A DNA stretch of 64,000 nt from Stenotrophomonas sp. Marseille-Q4652 (GTDB lineage Bacteria; Pseudomonadota; Gammaproteobacteria; Xanthomonadales; Xanthomonadaceae): contig NZ_CAKAKE010000001.1 in assembly GCF_916618915.1 (NCBI RefSeq), positions 1,488,001 to 1,552,000 on the forward strand, written 5' to 3'. The notes below the pieces were generated by a model. That model worked only from the letters and a program-made list of their open reading frames with translations, had not been told where the DNA came from and searched no databases. The translations under genes were made by a program, and so were the position numbers. Positions 6,119 through 15,759 of this stretch are shown here, piece by piece. Numbering within the stretch: the first letter of the stretch is position 1; every line of letters starts with the position of its first letter.

Positions 6119-8755
6119 ATGACACACGCTCCCCTTGCCCGCTCCAGCCTGTCGCTGGCCATTGCCGCGCTGCTGGTTCCCACTTTCGCCGCTGCCAACC
6201 CGGTCAGCGCCACCGACAGCACCGCCGCCAGCGCCGCAGATGCGGTACCGACCAGCCTGGATGCGATCCAGGTGCGCGGTGAACACATCCCCGAGCCGAT
6301 GCTGCTCAGCTCCCAGGTGATGAGCCTGGTCAGCAAGGAAGACATCGACCGCCAGGGCGCCAGCACCGCTGCCGATGCGCTGGGGCGGGTGGCCGGCATG
6401 AGCGTGTCGCAGGGCAAGTATGTGACCGTGCGTGGCCTGAACGAGCGCTACTCGCAGGCCCTGCTCAACCGCTCGCCGCTGCCCAGCCCGGAACCGCTCA
6501 AGCGCGTGGTACCGCTGGACCTGTTCCCGACCAACGTGCTGGAAACCATCGAGGTGCAGAAGACCTATTCGGCGCGCTACCCGGGTGAGTTCGGTGGCGG
6601 CGTGATCAACCTGTCCACTGCGGTGGTGCCCGAGGCACCGTTCCTGAAACTGTCCTATGGCCTGTCCGGCAACTCCGAAACCACCACCCAGCCGGGCCTG
6701 ACCTATTACGGCGGCGGCGATTCGGACCTGCTCGGCTACGACGACGGCACCCGCAAGGTGCGCGAGCCCTTCGCCCAGGCCCTGGCCAGCGGGCAGATGA
6801 TCAGCGTCGGCGAGCACTTCAGCCGCGAGCAGCTGGCCGCGATCGGTGCTTCCATGCCCAATGCCGCGATCAACCTGCTGCAGACCAGCGACTCGATCAA
6901 CCCCAACCACAGCGGCTCGGTTGCTGCCGGCACCACCCTGGAATTTGCCGAGGATTCACGCCTGGGCGTGGTTGCCAGCGCCGCGCTGAGCAACAGCTGG
7001 CGCAGCCGCAACGGTGTGCAGCAGTATGGCGAGGCACGCACCGGCACCGCTGAGGTCCTCTCCCAGCAGCAGTACCTGAGCACCAGCAACGAGGCCAGGC
7101 TCAATGGCCTGCTGGCTCTGACCTGGGAAGTGGGCAAGCACACCCTCGGCGCCAGCACGCTGTATGTGCACGACACCGAAAAGCAGGCGCGCTCGCGCGA
7201 GGGTTTCACCTGGCAGGCATCGCAGGTACGCCGCAACGATGCCACCCGCTGGATCGAGCGCGAGATGCTCAACCACCAGTTCACCGGCAAGCATGTGTTC
7301 GGCGAGTACGACGACCTGACCGTGAGCTGGCGCGGTGGCCATGCCCGTGCCAGCCGGCAGTCGCCGTTCGAACGCGAGATCAACTATTTCCAGGACGACT
7401 TCGGGTTCTGGCGCCACCTCAACAACACCGTCAGCCTGGGCGATGTCAACGAGCGCATTGACAGCGCTGCAGTGGACGTGGACTGGCGCCTGCCCAGCGA
7501 GCGCGAAATCATCCTCTCGGCCGGCTACGCCTGGTCACAGACCGAACGCGATGCACGCACGCGTGACTTCTCCTTCCTGATCACCGATACGGCGCCGTTC
7601 TACAACGGCTACCAGCGTCCGGACTACCTGTTCTCCGACTACAACCTCTACCAGGGCTACCTGGAGCTGCGCGAGAACACCGGTGCCAACGGCGCCTCGG
7701 CCTACACCGCCAGCCTGGACAACGATGCGGCCTATCTGGAGCTGGAAAGCCAGCTCACCGGCACCGTGCGCGCCACCGCCGGCCTGCGTTGGGAACAGGC
7801 CACCCAGGGCGTGAACCCGCGAAACCTGTTCCAGGGCGGCAGCACCCTGCCAGGCAACACCCTGGACAACGACTACCTGCTGCCGGCGCTGTCGCTGACC
7901 TGGAACTTCGCCGACAACCTGCAGCTGCGCCTGGCCGCCTCGCAGACCATCGCCCGTCCGCAGTTCCGCGAGCTCTCGCCGCTGCAGTACCTGGACCTGG
8001 AACTGGACCGCATGACGGTGGGCAACCCGTACCTGCAGGATACGGAGATGCTCAACCTCGACGCACGCCTGGAGTGGTACTTCAACAGCGGCGAGTACTT
8101 CCATGCCGGCCTGTTCGCCAAGCAGCTGGACAAGCCGATCGAGGCGGTGGTTTCCGACGACGTCTCCTTCCTGCGCCAGAGCTTTGTCAATGCACCGAAA
8201 GCCAGCCTGTACGGGCTGGAGCTGGATTACCGCAAGTACCTGACCCCGGCAGTGTCCTGGCTGGGTGACAAGCGGATCTTCTTCAATGCCAACTACACCT
8301 ACACCGATTCCAAGGTCAGTGCCGGCGCCAGTGACCAGGTGCTGCTGTACAACGGCAGCGCGCTGGCCGCGCCGCTGGTGGTGCGTGACGGCAGCCAGAT
8401 GCAGGGCCAGAGCGACCACCTGGCCAACCTGTCGCTGGGCCTGGAAAGCGGCAATGGCGACCAGCTGACCCTGCTGGTGGGCTATGCCAGCGAGCGCATC
8501 TCCGCCCGTGGCACCTTCGATGCCAACGGCGTGCAGCGCCAGCCGGCGCTGATGCAGGACCCGGGCCTGAGCCTGGACCTGGTCGGGCGCAAGCACTTCA
8601 CCCTGTGGGACATGCCGATGAGCGTGAGCCTGGAAGCGCGCAACCTGCTGGGCGAGGAATACCACGAGTATCAGCAGCTGGGCGGTGGCCGCATCGACGT
8701 CAACCGCTACGAGCTGGGCCGCAGCTTCGGTGCCAGCATCGAGGCACGCTTCTAA
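6119..8755 (+). CDS. TonB-dependent outer membrane receptor
   Basis: 878 residues. ATG 6119 is chosen because it opens directly into a signal peptide (LSLAIAALLVPTFAAANP). The plug domain (about residues 50-185) shows DAIQVRGEHIP, then VRGLNERYSQALLN, then IEVQKTYSARYPGEFGGGVINLST. The 22-strand barrel follows with alternating aromatic strands and ends in the terminal Phe of SIEARF, the BAM recognition residue. There is no N-terminal signalling (STN) domain. The substrate is not evident. Between a surface lipoprotein and a T2SS cluster next to pst genes, uptake of a phosphate-containing compound is plausible (inference). No good Pho box lies directly upstream, so expression may come from read-through of the hairpin at 6010 or from an unseen promoter. 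Confidence 0.9.
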   Translation: MTHAPLARSSLSLAIAALLVPTFAAANPVSATDSTAASAADAVPTSLDAIQVRGEHIPEPMLLSSQVMSLVSKEDIDRQGASTAADALGRVAGMSVSQGKYVTVRGLNERYSQALLNRSPLPSPEPLKRVVPLDLFPTNVLETIEVQKTYSARYPGEFGGGVINLSTAVVPEAPFLKLSYGLSGNSETTTQPGLTYYGGGDSDLLGYDDGTRKVREPFAQALASGQMISVGEHFSREQLAAIGASMPNAAINLLQTSDSINPNHSGSVAAGTTLEFAEDSRLGVVASAALSNSWRSRNGVQQYGEARTGTAEVLSQQQYLSTSNEARLNGLLALTWEVGKHTLGASTLYVHDTEKQARSREGFTWQASQVRRNDATRWIEREMLNHQFTGKHVFGEYDDLTVSWRGGHARASRQSPFEREINYFQDDFGFWRHLNNTVSLGDVNERIDSAAVDVDWRLPSEREIILSAGYAWSQTERDARTRDFSFLITDTAPFYNGYQRPDYLFSDYNLYQGYLELRENTGANGASAYTASLDNDAAYLELESQLTGTVRATAGLRWEQATQGVNPRNLFQGGSTLPGNTLDNDYLLPALSLTWNFADNLQLRLAASQTIARPQFRELSPLQYLDLELDRMTVGNPYLQDTEMLNLDARLEWYFNSGEYFHAGLFAKQLDKPIEAVVSDDVSFLRQSFVNAPKASLYGLELDYRKYLTPAVSWLGDKRIFFNANYTYTDSKVSAGASDQVLLYNGSALAAPLVVRDGSQMQGQSDHLANLSLGLESGNGDQLTLLVGYASERISARGTFDANGVQRQPALMQDPGLSLDLVGRKHFTLWDMPMSVSLEARNLLGEEYHEYQQLGGGRIDVNRYELGRSFGASIEARF

Positions 8756-8861
8756 GCCTGGGCCTGCCTGATCAATGCCCCGCCCTCCGGCCTGGCAGGC
8801 CGGGCGGCGCGGGCCAATGCACACCATCGGTGGCGGCTGGGGAGTCCTGCCGATGGTTACC

Positions 8862-8898
8862 AGCCCGTCGACATCCGGTCGACGGGCTTGGTTCTTTT
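8862..8898 (+). terminator. Terminator after the TonB receptor gene
   Basis: Perfect 11-bp inverted repeat agcccgtcgac (8862-8872) / gtcgacgggct (8878-8888), then TGGTTCTTTT. The 8756-9044 gap also has an imperfect GC-rich hairpin near 8780-8810 and nothing else coding that I can support. Confidence 0.75.
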
Positions 8899-8981
8899 AC
8901 GGCCCTGGCAGGGCCGGCGGACCTGCTGCCGGCAATCGCCGATGACAGTGGCGGTCAACAATTATGGCAGTGCCATGTCGT

Positions 8982-9015
8982 TTGAAATCATAGTGTCATC
9001 GTGCCGTCGCATGAT
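8982..9015 (+). promoter_or_regulatory. Possible Pho box in front of the T2SS operon
   Basis: GTGTCAT (8993-8999) followed by CGTG and CCGTCGC (9004-9010) keeps the 7-4-7 Pho-box spacing. A weak -10 CATGAT lies at 9010-9015. The match is partial and this is a tentative call. Confidence 0.3.
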
Positions 9016-9044
9016 CGCCACGTCCCCACCCTGAGTTGCCCGGC

Positions 9045-9773
9045 GTGATCGTGCTGCCACCCGCTGTGATCATTGTGATCAACCGCCTGCTTCCCAAAGG
9101 CCTGTGGGTGTTGGCCGTGGCACTGCCCCTGCTGGCACTGCTGCTGGGCCTGCGCACACCGAGTGCCGCGCCGCTCGCCAGGTCTGTGCCGGCAACGGCC
9201 GGCAGCGATCCGCTGGCGTGGCCGGAGCAGGACCTTTTCCACCGTCAGGCCGGCAACCACACCGCCCCCGGCACCGGCACATGGACCCTGCACGGGATCC
9301 GCCTGGGCGGCGCGCAGGCCAGTGCCATCCTGGGCAACGAGGCCGGCCAGCAGGATTCTTATGCCGAAGGCGAACAGATTGCCGCGGGCTGGCAGCTGCA
9401 ACAGGTTGCCGCCAGTGGCGTGCGTCTGCTCGGCCCGGGCGGCCTGGTCGAGCTGAGCCTGCCTGCCCAGGCCGACAGCCTGCTGCGCAGCGCAGCGACG
9501 CCCACCGCCGTAGAGCCCGCCGCCCAGCAGCCCGCCAGCGATACCGCGCTGCCGGCTGATGCCGCCCCGCGACTGCAGGCCGGCACGCCGCTGGCCCTGT
9601 GGCTGCAGACCCAGGGCCTGCGCGTGGGCGATGAACTGCTGGCCGTCGATGGCCAGCCACTGACGCGGCTCGATGCCGATGCCCTGCGCGCCCGGCTGCA
9701 GGGGCGCGACAGCGTGCGCCTGCAATGGCGCCGCGATGGCCAGACCCATACCTCTGTTTTGCGGATGCCCTGA
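9045..9773 (+). CDS. gspC: Type II secretion protein GspC (inner-membrane/periplasm coupler)
   Basis: About 242 residues. GspC links the secretin to the inner-membrane platform. One N-terminal membrane segment (GLWVLAVALPLLALLLGL) is followed by a periplasmic homology region (WTLHGIRLGGAQASAILGNEAGQ, residues about 80-145). A Pro/Ala-rich linker comes next, then a C-terminal PDZ-like half (LRVGDELLAVDGQPLTRLDADAL). The start is uncertain: GTG 9045 is used, but TTG 9036 and GTG at 9051, 9066 or 9075 are in frame, and none has a strong ribosome site. It is the first gene of an eleven-gene run (C to M) with overlapping or closely spaced starts, so one transcript is likely. Confidence 0.85.
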   Translation: MIVLPPAVIIVINRLLPKGLWVLAVALPLLALLLGLRTPSAAPLARSVPATAGSDPLAWPEQDLFHRQAGNHTAPGTGTWTLHGIRLGGAQASAILGNEAGQQDSYAEGEQIAAGWQLQQVAASGVRLLGPGGLVELSLPAQADSLLRSAATPTAVEPAAQQPASDTALPADAAPRLQAGTPLALWLQTQGLRVGDELLAVDGQPLTRLDADALRARLQGRDSVRLQWRRDGQTHTSVLRMP

Positions 9774-11836
9774 TGACCTGCTCCCTGCCGCGCCTTGCCC
9801 TGCCGATCGTGCTGCCCATCGGCCTGCTGGCTGGCGCACTTTGCTGCGCACTGCCCGGCCCTGCCTGGGCCACCGCCAATCCGGCGCCGGGCAACACCCT
9901 GGATGTGCGGGGTGCCGACATCCGCGCCTTCATCCAGGATGTCGCCCGTGCCACCGGCACCAGCTTCATCGTCGACCCGGCCGTCCAGGGCACGGTCGAT
10001 TACAGCAACCCGCAGTCGATGTCACAGGCGGACATGCTCGGGGTGCTGCTGACCATCCTGCGCAGCCATGGCCTGGTTGCGGTTCCAGCCGGACACGGCA
10101 CCTACCGCGTGGTGCCCGACCAGGGCGCGGCCGGCCAGGGGACCGGCAGCAATGCACACTTTGCCACCCAGGTGATCGGTCTGCGCCGGATCGATGCACG
10201 GATCGCCGCCGAAACCCTCAAGCCCCTGCTCGGCCGTGGCGGGGTGGTCATTGCCACCCCGCAGGGCAACAGCCTGCTGGTGGCCGATTACAGCGACAAC
10301 ATCGCGCGCATCCGCTCACTGGTGGCGCAGGTCGACAGCGACAACGCCAGCATCGACACCCTGACCCTGCGCAACAGCTCGGCGCGCGAGATTGCCGCCA
10401 CCCTCAACGCGCTGTTCGGTGTGCGTGGCGAAGGCGGCAGCCAGGTGCTGTCGATCCTGCCGGTGGAGAGCAGCAACTCGATCGTGATCCGCGGCGATGC
10501 CGGGGTGGTCCAGCGCGCCATGAACATGGCCGCCGAGCTGGACCGGCGCGCCGAAAGCACCGGCGATGTGCGCGTGGTCAAGCTGCAGCACGCCAGCGCC
10601 GAACAGTTGCTGCCGGTGCTGCAGCAGCTGATCGGCCAAGGCGAAGGCAGCAGCAACGCCCCGGCCAGCGGCAGCGCCACTGCCACGAGCAACGGCAGCA
10701 GCACGGTGGACCCCAACCAGGCGGTGCTGATCACCCCGGCCGGCGGCAAGCGCCCGACCCTGGCGCGCGCGCCGGGCCAGAACGCGCTGATCATCAATGC
10801 CGACCCGGAAACCCAGCGCACCCTGATGGAAGTGATCACCCAGCTGGACACCCGCCGCGAGCAGGTGCTGGTCGAGGCGGTGGTGGTGGAAATCTCCGAT
10901 GAGGCCTCGCGCAAGCTCGGCGTGCAGCTGGCCGCAGCCGGGCGCAACGGCGACATCCCGCTGCTGGGCACCCAGTTCCCGTCCAGCCAGCCCGGGATCA
11001 TGGGCCTGATCGCCGGCGCGGCGGCCGGCAGCGATGACTCGGCCTGGGCGCAGAGCGCACGCAGTGCCGCAGCCAACTCCCTGCTCGGCCTGTCCGGCGG
11101 GCTGGCCGGGATCGCCGGCCAGGCCGGCGATGTATTGTTCGGCGCGATCATCACCGCCGTGCGCAGCGACACCGGCTCCAACCTGCTGTCCACCCCGTCG
11201 ATCCTGACCCTGGACAACGAGCCGGCACGCATCCTGGTCGGCCAGGAAGTGCCGCTGACCTCCGGCGAGGTGCTCGGCGATGCCAACTCCAACCCATTCC
11301 GCACCATCGAGCGCCAGGACGTGGGCATCGCGCTGGAGGTCACCCCGCAGATCAACGCCGGCGGTGGCATCACCCTGAAGCTGCGCCAGGAAGTGTCCTC
11401 GGTGGCCGGTCCGGTCTCGGCCAGCTACAACGAGCTGATCCTGAACAAGCGTGAGATCGACACCCGGGTGCTGGTCGATGACGGCGCGATCGTGGTGCTG
11501 GGCGGGCTGCTGGACCAGCAGCAGCGCCAGACCCGCGACAAGGTGCCCGGGCTGGGCGACATCCCGCTGCTGGGCCGGCTGTTCCGCTCCGATGCCAACA
11601 GCGACACCCGCACCAACCTGATGGTGTTCCTGCGCCCGACCATCATCCGCGACCGCGCCGATGCCCAGCGCATCACCGCGCCGCGCTTTGACTGGATGCG
11701 CGATGCCCAGCTGGCCCTGCCGGGCCAGCCGCGTGGCGGCGAGGCGGCGCTGGATGCACTGGTGCGTGACTACCTGCGCAGCGCCCCGCCGCAGCTGCCG
11801 GCCCCCACAGACGCCGCTGCGGGTACGCCGCAATGA
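9773..11836 (+). CDS. gspD: Type II secretion outer membrane secretin GspD
   Basis: 687 residues from ATG 9773, which overlaps the gspC stop by one base. A signal peptide is present (LPIGLLAGALCCALPGPAWA). The N0 domain (LDVRGADIRAFIQDVARATGTSFIVDP) is followed by three N1-N3 KH-like repeats, with a Gly/Ser-rich insertion around residues 305-330. The secretin barrel starts about residue 370 (QVLVEAVVVEISDE) with the signature VPLTSGEVLGD and VPGLGDIPLLGRLF. It forms the multimeric outer-membrane channel for folded exoproteins. No pilotin gene is seen in the window. The Pro-rich C-terminus (APPQLPAPTDAA) is short. Confidence 0.96.
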   Translation: MTCSLPRLALPIVLPIGLLAGALCCALPGPAWATANPAPGNTLDVRGADIRAFIQDVARATGTSFIVDPAVQGTVDYSNPQSMSQADMLGVLLTILRSHGLVAVPAGHGTYRVVPDQGAAGQGTGSNAHFATQVIGLRRIDARIAAETLKPLLGRGGVVIATPQGNSLLVADYSDNIARIRSLVAQVDSDNASIDTLTLRNSSAREIAATLNALFGVRGEGGSQVLSILPVESSNSIVIRGDAGVVQRAMNMAAELDRRAESTGDVRVVKLQHASAEQLLPVLQQLIGQGEGSSNAPASGSATATSNGSSTVDPNQAVLITPAGGKRPTLARAPGQNALIINADPETQRTLMEVITQLDTRREQVLVEAVVVEISDEASRKLGVQLAAAGRNGDIPLLGTQFPSSQPGIMGLIAGAAAGSDDSAWAQSARSAAANSLLGLSGGLAGIAGQAGDVLFGAIITAVRSDTGSNLLSTPSILTLDNEPARILVGQEVPLTSGEVLGDANSNPFRTIERQDVGIALEVTPQINAGGGITLKLRQEVSSVAGPVSASYNELILNKREIDTRVLVDDGAIVVLGGLLDQQQRQTRDKVPGLGDIPLLGRLFRSDANSDTRTNLMVFLRPTIIRDRADAQRITAPRFDWMRDAQLALPGQPRGGEAALDALVRDYLRSAPPQLPAPTDAAAGTPQ

Positions 11837-13320
11837 GCCTGCCCGGGCGCCTGCCGTATGCCTTTGCCCGCCGCCATGGCCTGCTGCTTGCCGGCACCGA
11901 GGATGCCGGCGATGGCGTGACGGTGTGGCTGCACCCGCAGGCGCATGCGCCGGCACTGGCCGAACTGCGCCGGGTGGCAGGATGTGCGCTGCAGTTGCAG
12001 CCACTGCCGGCCGAGCTGTTCGACCAGCAGCTGGCGCGGGTGTATGCCGACAGCGTGGATGGCGGCGATGACAGCGTGCTGGCGCTGGAAGCCGGCAGCG
12101 GCCTGGAAGCGCTGCTGGACGAGCTACCGCCCGCCGCCGACCTGCTGGCCGCCGCCGATGATGCACCGGTGATCCGCCTGATCAACGGGCTGATTGCCGA
12201 GGGCGCACGCCAGGGTGCCTCGGACATCCATGTCGAACCGTTTGAATCGATGCTGCGGGTACGCCTGCGCGTGGACGGGGTGCTGCGTACCGCCGCCAGC
12301 CTGCCACCGCGGCTGGCGCCACTGCTGGTGTCGCGGATCAAGGTGATGGCGCGGCTGGACATCGCCGAAAAACGCGTGCCACAGGATGGCCGGATCTCGC
12401 TGCGGATGGGCAACCAGGCACTGGATGTGCGTGTGTCCACCCTGCCCGCGCGTGATGGCGAGCGCGTGGTGCTGCGCCTGCTGGCCAAGCAGGCCGGCAC
12501 CCTGGAGCTGGCACAGCTGGGGCTGTCGCCAACGGTTGCGGCCAGGCTGCAGGGCGCGCTGGCCCAGCCCAACGGCATCGTGCTGGTCACCGGCCCCACC
12601 GGCTCGGGCAAGACCACCACGCTGTATGCGGCGCTGGCCGCTCTCAATGACGGCCAGCGCAACATCCTTACCGCCGAGGACCCGGTCGAATATGCCATCG
12701 ACGGCATCGGCCAGACCCCCGTCAATGCCAAGGTCGGGATGAGCTTTGCCGCCGGCCTGCGCGCGATCCTGCGCCAGGACCCGGATGTGGTGATGGTCGG
12801 CGAGATCCGCGATGTGGAAACGGCGCAGATTGCGGTGCAGGCCAGCCTGACCGGCCACCTGGTGCTGTCCACCGTGCATACCAACGATGCGATCGGTGCG
12901 ATCACCCGCCTGCGCGACATGGGCAGCGAGTCCTTCCTGCTGGCCAGCACCCTGCGCCTGGTGCTGGCCCAGCGCCTGGTGCGCCGGCTGTGCCCGCAGT
13001 GCCGCCAGCCCTGTGCGGCCGATGATCCACTGGCCGCACGCCTGTTTGCCGGCCAGCCGGTGCCGCCGCAGTTCCGTGCCGCCGGCTGCGCCGCCTGCGA
13101 ACACACCGGGCACAGCGGACGGATGGCGCTGTATGAGGCGGTAGCGATCGATGAACCGCTGCGCCGGCTGATCGTGGCCGAGGCCGATGAGGATCAGCTC
13201 GCCGCGCAGGCGTTTGCCGAGGGCGGCACCCTGCTTGATGCCGGGCGTGCTGCGGTGGCCGCCGGCCTGACCTGTGCCAGTGAAGTGCTGCGGGTAGCCC
13301 GCGCGCAGGCCGGCCGATGA
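11833..13320 (+). CDS. gspE: Type II secretion cytoplasmic ATPase GspE
   Basis: 495 residues, overlapping gspD by ATGA. Powers pseudopilus assembly. Walker A is GPTGSGKTT with Lys260, the Asp box lies in ILTAEDPVEYAID, Walker B is DPDVVMVGEIRD, and the His box is HLVLSTVHTNDA. Near residue 385 two Cys pairs (CPQC and CAAC, with more than 30 residues between them) form the zinc-binding C-module of GspE. The N-terminal part (1-110) is the N1E-like domain that contacts GspL. All motifs are intact. Confidence 0.97.
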   Translation: MSLPGRLPYAFARRHGLLLAGTEDAGDGVTVWLHPQAHAPALAELRRVAGCALQLQPLPAELFDQQLARVYADSVDGGDDSVLALEAGSGLEALLDELPPAADLLAAADDAPVIRLINGLIAEGARQGASDIHVEPFESMLRVRLRVDGVLRTAASLPPRLAPLLVSRIKVMARLDIAEKRVPQDGRISLRMGNQALDVRVSTLPARDGERVVLRLLAKQAGTLELAQLGLSPTVAARLQGALAQPNGIVLVTGPTGSGKTTTLYAALAALNDGQRNILTAEDPVEYAIDGIGQTPVNAKVGMSFAAGLRAILRQDPDVVMVGEIRDVETAQIAVQASLTGHLVLSTVHTNDAIGAITRLRDMGSESFLLASTLRLVLAQRLVRRLCPQCRQPCAADDPLAARLFAGQPVPPQFRAAGCAACEHTGHSGRMALYEAVAIDEPLRRLIVAEADEDQLAAQAFAEGGTLLDAGRAAVAAGLTCASEVLRVARAQAGR

Positions 13321-14510
13321 TCGCATTTTCCTACCAGGCCGTGGACACCGCCGGGCGCACCCGGCACGGCCAGCTGCGCGCCAGCAATGCCCAGGCCGCG
13401 ACCGCGCAGCTGCTGGGCAAGCGCTGGCTGGTGCTGCAGCTGGCCCCGGCCGTAGCCGAGCCAGGTCGCCCGGTCCGCCTGCCGGCGCGCGAGCTGGCCC
13501 TGTTCACCCGCCAGCTGGCCGCCCTCACTGCCAGCCTGCCGCTGGCCCAGGCGCTGCAGGCAATCAGCCAGCAGGCCGGGCAGCGCCGGCTGCGCCAGGC
13601 CGTGCAGAGCACCCAGACCCGGCTGGCCGAAGGCTTTGCGCTGGCCGAGGCCATGACCGCACAGCCACGCGCGTTCCCGCCGCTGTACCGGGCGATGATT
13701 GCCGCAGGCGAAGCCTCCGGTGCGCTGCCGCAGCTGCTGGCCCGGCTGGCCGACCTGCTCGAACAGCAGCAGCAGGTCCGCGCCCGGCTGGCCACCGCAC
13801 TGATCTACCCGGCCACCCTGGCGCTGACCGCCTGCGCGGTGGTGATCGCACTGATGACCCTGGTGGTGCCGCGGGTGGTCGAACAATTCGATGCGATGGG
13901 CCGCCAGTTGCCGCTGCTGACCCGGATCGTGGTCGGCAGCAGCGAGCTGCTGGCCACCCTGGCCCCCTGGCTGGGCGCTGCACTGCTGGCCCTGCTGCTG
14001 GCCGCGCCAGTGGCGCTGCGCCGCCCCGGCCTGCGCCTGGCCGTGGACCGCCTGATCCTGCGCCTGCCGCTGGCCGGCAACCTGCTGCGCCAGGTGCATG
14101 CCGCCCAGCTGGCACGCACGCTGGCGATCATGCTCGCCGCCGGCCTGCCGCTGATCGACGGCCTGCGCGCCAGTGCGCGCACCATCGCCAACACGGTGCT
14201 GCGCAATGCCACCGCGCAGATGGCCACGGTGATCGATGAGGGCGGCAGCCTGAGCACCGCGATGCGGCTGGCGGCGGTGTTTCCCTCCACCCTGCTGCAC
14301 ATGGCCAGCAGTGGCGAGGACAGCGGCCAGCTGGCACCGATGCTGGAAAGCGCGGCCGATTACCTGGAGCGCCAGTCGCAGACCACCACCCAGGTCGCGA
14401 TGGGCCTGCTCGAGCCGCTGATCATCATCGTCCTGGGCGTGGTGGTCGGGGTGATCGTGCTGGCGATCCTGCTGCCGATCCTGCAATTCAATTCCCTTGT
14501 CCTTGGCTGA
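13317..14510 (+). CDS. gspF: Type II secretion inner membrane platform protein GspF
   Basis: 397 residues, overlapping gspE by ATGA. Two homologous T2SS_F domains are visible, with LALFTRQLAALTASLPLAQAL in the first and AQLARTLAIMLAAGLPLIDGL in the second. Three hydrophobic segments lie near residues 165, 220 and 370. It forms the core of the inner-membrane platform around which the pseudopilus is assembled. Confidence 0.95.
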   Translation: MIAFSYQAVDTAGRTRHGQLRASNAQAATAQLLGKRWLVLQLAPAVAEPGRPVRLPARELALFTRQLAALTASLPLAQALQAISQQAGQRRLRQAVQSTQTRLAEGFALAEAMTAQPRAFPPLYRAMIAAGEASGALPQLLARLADLLEQQQQVRARLATALIYPATLALTACAVVIALMTLVVPRVVEQFDAMGRQLPLLTRIVVGSSELLATLAPWLGAALLALLLAAPVALRRPGLRLAVDRLILRLPLAGNLLRQVHAAQLARTLAIMLAAGLPLIDGLRASARTIANTVLRNATAQMATVIDEGGSLSTAMRLAAVFPSTLLHMASSGEDSGQLAPMLESAADYLERQSQTTTQVAMGLLEPLIIIVLGVVVGVIVLAILLPILQFNSLVLG

Positions 14511-14525
14511 CCTCTGGAGTCCTGC

Positions 14526-14963
14526 ATGTCCGTTCCATCAACCCAGCGCCAACGTGGTTTCACCCTGATCGAACTGATGGTGGTGATCGTCATCCTCGGC
14601 CTGCTGGCCACCGTGGTCACCCTGAATGTGATGCCCAGCCAGGACCGGGCGATGGTCGAAAAGGCCCGCGCCGACATCGCCGTGCTGGAGCAGGCCCTGG
14701 AAACCTATCGGCTGGACAACCTGGCCTATCCAAGCAGCGGCCAGGGCCTGGCGGCGCTGCAGCGCGCACCGCAGGACCTGCCCCAGCCGCAGCGCTACCG
14801 TCCCGGTGGTTATGTCCGCCGGCTGCCCGCTGACCCGTGGGGCAACCCCTACCAGTACCGTCAGCCGGGCAACGATGGCCGCAGCTTCGATGTCTGGTCG
14901 CAGGGCGCCGATGGTACGGACGGCGGCAGTGATGACAATGCCGACATCGGCAACTGGCAATAA
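14526..14963 (+). CDS. gspG: Major pseudopilin GspG
   Basis: 145 residues. The prepilin signal cleaves at QRG/FTLIELMVVIVILGLL, with Glu5 of the mature protein present. The C-terminal region shows the GspG hallmarks YPSSGQGLAAL, DPWGNPYQY and an Asp/Ser-rich calcium-binding loop (GGSDDNADIGNW). Forms the periplasmic pseudopilus. The ribosome site CTCTGGAGTCCTGC precedes the ATG. No prepilin peptidase gene is in this window, so processing must rely on a pilD-like gene elsewhere. Confidence 0.97.
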   Translation: MSVPSTQRQRGFTLIELMVVIVILGLLATVVTLNVMPSQDRAMVEKARADIAVLEQALETYRLDNLAYPSSGQGLAALQRAPQDLPQPQRYRPGGYVRRLPADPWGNPYQYRQPGNDGRSFDVWSQGADGTDGGSDDNADIGNWQ

Positions 14964-14966
14964 GCC

Positions 14967-15416
14967 ATGCAAGGGCGTGCGGCCGGCTTCAGCCTGATCG
15001 AGCTGCTGGTGGTGCTGGTGCTGCTGGCCCTGGCCAGCGCTGCGGTGGTGCTCAGCGTGCCGCCGGCCGATCCGCTGCGCGAGCCGGTGCAGCGGCTGGC
15101 CGCCCGCCTGGCCCACGCGCAGGATCAGGCCGTGCTGCGCAACCAGAGCCTGCGGGTACTGCTCGATGGCCATGGTTACCGCTTTGAACACCGCCAGCAG
15201 GGCCAGTGGCAGCCCAGCAGCGACCCGGCACTGGCCGCGCAGCCATGGCCGGCGCCGACCACCCTGGTGTTTGCCGGCCAGGCCAGCGAACAGCTGCAGC
15301 TGATCCTGGACCCGGCAGGCAATACCCTGCCCGGCCTGCTGGAACTGCACAGCGGGCAGCAGCGCTGGCAGCTGCAGCTGCACGCCGATGGGAGCATCGA
15401 TGTCCAGCCCCGCTAG
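14967..15416 (+). CDS. gspH: Minor pseudopilin GspH
   Basis: 149 residues, starting three bases after gspG. The prepilin peptide is AAG/FSLIELLVVLVLLALAS. The body is a short beta-rich domain with Gln-rich stretches. Position and size fit GspH. Its last codons overlap the gspI start, which suggests translational coupling. Confidence 0.88.
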   Translation: MQGRAAGFSLIELLVVLVLLALASAAVVLSVPPADPLREPVQRLAARLAHAQDQAVLRNQSLRVLLDGHGYRFEHRQQGQWQPSSDPALAAQPWPAPTTLVFAGQASEQLQLILDPAGNTLPGLLELHSGQQRWQLQLHADGSIDVQPR

Positions 15417-15759
15417 CAGACAACAGGGGTTGAGCCTGCTCGAACTGATGGTCGCAGTGGCCGTGCTGGCACTGGCAGTGGTGGCCCTGCTGCACCTGGG
15501 CAGCCAGAGCACCCGCAGCGCCCAGCACAGCGAACAGCAGGCCCTGGCCCTGATCGTGCTGCAGAACCTGGCCGCCAGCGCCGAGCTGTCGCCTGAGTGG
15601 GGCAACCAGGGCCAGGTCGAACTGGCCGGCCGCCAGTGGCACTGGCAGCGCCGGCCGGTACAGGGCGCGCTGCCCGGCATCCAGGGCTGGCACTGGGCGG
15701 TGCTGGCCGACAGCGGCCAGCAGGTGGCCGAACTGACCAGCTGGCAGGCCGCGCCATGA
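15400..15759 (+). CDS. gspI: Minor pseudopilin GspI
   Basis: 119 residues. ATG 15400 is preferred over the in-frame ATG at 15388 because GGAG (15391-15394) sits just upstream. Prepilin motif RQQG/LSLLELMVAVAVLAL, with Leu replacing the usual Phe at +1 and Glu5 kept. GspI, J and K form the pseudopilus tip. Overlaps gspH by 17 bp and gspJ by 4 bp. Confidence 0.88.
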   Translation: MSSPASRQQGLSLLELMVAVAVLALAVVALLHLGSQSTRSAQHSEQQALALIVLQNLAASAELSPEWGNQGQVELAGRQWHWQRRPVQGALPGIQGWHWAVLADSGQQVAELTSWQAAP

